Assembly (NCBI GenBank): GCA_024636105.1
Contig: JAGXHO010000201.1
Location: forward strand, 1 to 6,814
Source: Trueperaceae bacterium
GTDB lineage: Bacteria; Deinococcota; Deinococci; Deinococcales; Trueperaceae
DNA: 6,814 nucleotides
Direction: 5' to 3'
Positions 5,965 through 6,814 of the stretch are shown here, piece after piece. The translations under genes and the position numbers were made by a program. Within the stretch, counting starts at the first letter, position 1. Each line of letters opens with the position of its first letter. Under the pieces are notes generated by a model. It saw only the letters and a list, made by a program, of their open reading frames with translations, had not been told where the DNA came from and did no database searches.

Positions 5965-6814
5965 ATGCACCCCATCCATGGCCTCATCGCCGCCACCTTC
6001 ACCCCCATGCACGACGACGGCCGGCTGCGCCTCGAGCTCGTGCCCGACATGGTCGACCGGCTCGTCGCGCGTGGCGTCGAAGGGCTCTACGTCTGCGGCA
6101 GCACCGGCGAGGGCCCGCTGCTGACCGGTACCGAGCGTCGCGCCGTGGCCGACGCCTTCGTCCGCGCCGCCGGCGGGCGGGTGCCGGTGGTGGTGCAAGT
6201 GGGCCACACCAGCCTCGCCGAGGCGCGCGAACTGGCCGAGCACGCGCAGGCGGTCGGCGCCGACGCCATCTCGGCCACGCCGGCCACCTACTTCAAACCG
6301 AAGACACTCACGGACGTGGTGGACGGCATCGAGGCCGTCGCCGGTGGGGCGCCGGCGCTGCCGTTCTTCTACTACCACATCCCCCCGATCACCGGCGTCG
6401 AGGTCGACGTGGCCGAGCTGCTGCCGGTCGCCGCCCAGCGGGTGCCGACGCTCGCCGGCGTCAAGTTCAGCTCCTCCTTGGTGCACGAGGTGGCGGCGGT
6501 CGACCTCGAGCGCTTCACCGCGCTGTTCGGCGTCGACGAGATGCTACTGAGCGGGCTCCTGGTGGGGCTGCACGGCGCCGTGGGCAGCACCTACAACCTG
6601 ATGCCGGAGCGCGCGCACGCGACGATGGAGGCGCTCGCGCGCGGCGATCTGGCGGCCGCCCGCGCCTCGCAGGCCCGCGCCACTGCCATCGTGCGGCGGC
6701 TGGTGCGCGGCCACGGGCTGCCGATGATCAAGGCGGCGATGGCGCTCGTCGGCGCCGACCTCGGCCCGGTCCGCGGCCCCTTGCGCCGCGTCCCGGCGGC
6801 CGACGTCGCCGCCC
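5965..6814 (+). CDS. N-acetylneuraminate lyase-like enzyme of the DapA/NanA superfamily (3' end cut by window)
   Basis: The first 283 residues are visible; the family is usually near 300, so little is missing. NanA lyases are cytosolic TIM barrels that split N-acetylneuraminate into N-acetylmannosamine and pyruvate. Visible marks are LYVCGSTGEGPLLT at 41-54 (carboxylate-binding Ser-Thr), YYHIP at 136-140 with catalytic Tyr137, and GVKFSSS at 165-171 with Schiff-base Lys167. FGVDEMLLSGLL at 188-199 carries the Gly-x-Asp-Glu set, and GAVGSTYN at 204-211 the Ser, that in sialate lyases contact the sugar glycerol tail; DHDPS enzymes lack these. YYHIP is closer to the vertebrate-type lyase than to the YNIP of E. 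coli NanA. The gene starts 28 bases after the DppC-like gene, so the transported solute is probably its substrate. A lyase for a related nonulosonate or keto-deoxy sugar acid is the main alternative. The symbol is left empty because activity is inferred. Confidence 0.87.
   Translation, partial: MHPIHGLIAATFTPMHDDGRLRLELVPDMVDRLVARGVEGLYVCGSTGEGPLLTGTERRAVADAFVRAAGGRVPVVVQVGHTSLAEARELAEHAQAVGADAISATPATYFKPKTLTDVVDGIEAVAGGAPALPFFYYHIPPITGVEVDVAELLPVAAQRVPTLAGVKFSSSLVHEVAAVDLERFTALFGVDEMLLSGLLVGLHGAVGSTYNLMPERAHATMEALARGDLAAARASQARATAIVRRLVRGHGLPMIKAAMALVGADLGPVRGPLRRVPAADVAA

Noticed and set aside
4989..6050. Long minus-strand open frame (353 residues) opposite the permeases and the lyase start
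   Set aside because: The composition is very rich in His, Arg, Glu and Asp with no domain, a typical antisense shadow of hydrophobic permease codons.

Overview
This is a high-GC bacterial window with short intergenic gaps and frequent non-ATG starts (TTG and GTG). It holds seven protein-coding genes, the first and last cut by the window edges. No RNA gene, transposon, CRISPR array or gap over 300 bases was found. The phylum cannot be fixed from the sequence. A family-5 solute-binding protein with a cleavable signal peptide and no lipobox cysteine would suit a diderm or a Deinococcota-like organism better than a typical actinobacterium, but this is a weak inference.

Layout. (1) 2-583, plus: C-terminal part of a flavin disulfide oxidoreductase resembling RclA. 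(2) 617-1546, minus: a DapA/NanA-superfamily class I aldolase or lyase of unknown substrate, convergent with gene 1. (3) 1547-1675: a divergent control region with a -35-like TTGACA, an imperfect palindrome matching the FadR-type GntR operator pattern, and two GC-rich hairpins. (4) 1676-2434, plus: a FadR-type GntR regulator with an FCD ligand domain, starting at TTG. (5) 2442-4031: a DppA/OppA-type (SBP_bac_5) binding protein. (6) 4032-4114: a gap with two overlapping strong hairpins. (7) 4115-5071 and 5064-5936: DppB- and DppC-like permeases overlapping by 8 bases. (8) 5965 to the end: a second DapA-superfamily enzyme that looks like an N-acetylneuraminate lyase.

Working model. The regulator, binding protein, two permeases and lyase read as one plus-strand catabolic operon, and the minus-strand aldolase shares its control region. 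The last enzyme keeps the residues that define sialic acid lyases. FadR-type regulators (NanR) and family-5 ABC transporters (SatABCD of Haemophilus ducreyi) are both known partners in sialate use. The locus therefore probably imports and cleaves a sialic acid or a related keto-sugar acid under substrate-responsive repression. The transporter ATPases and the downstream amino-sugar enzymes (NanK, NanE, NagA, NagB) are not in the window, so the substrate is inferred, not shown.
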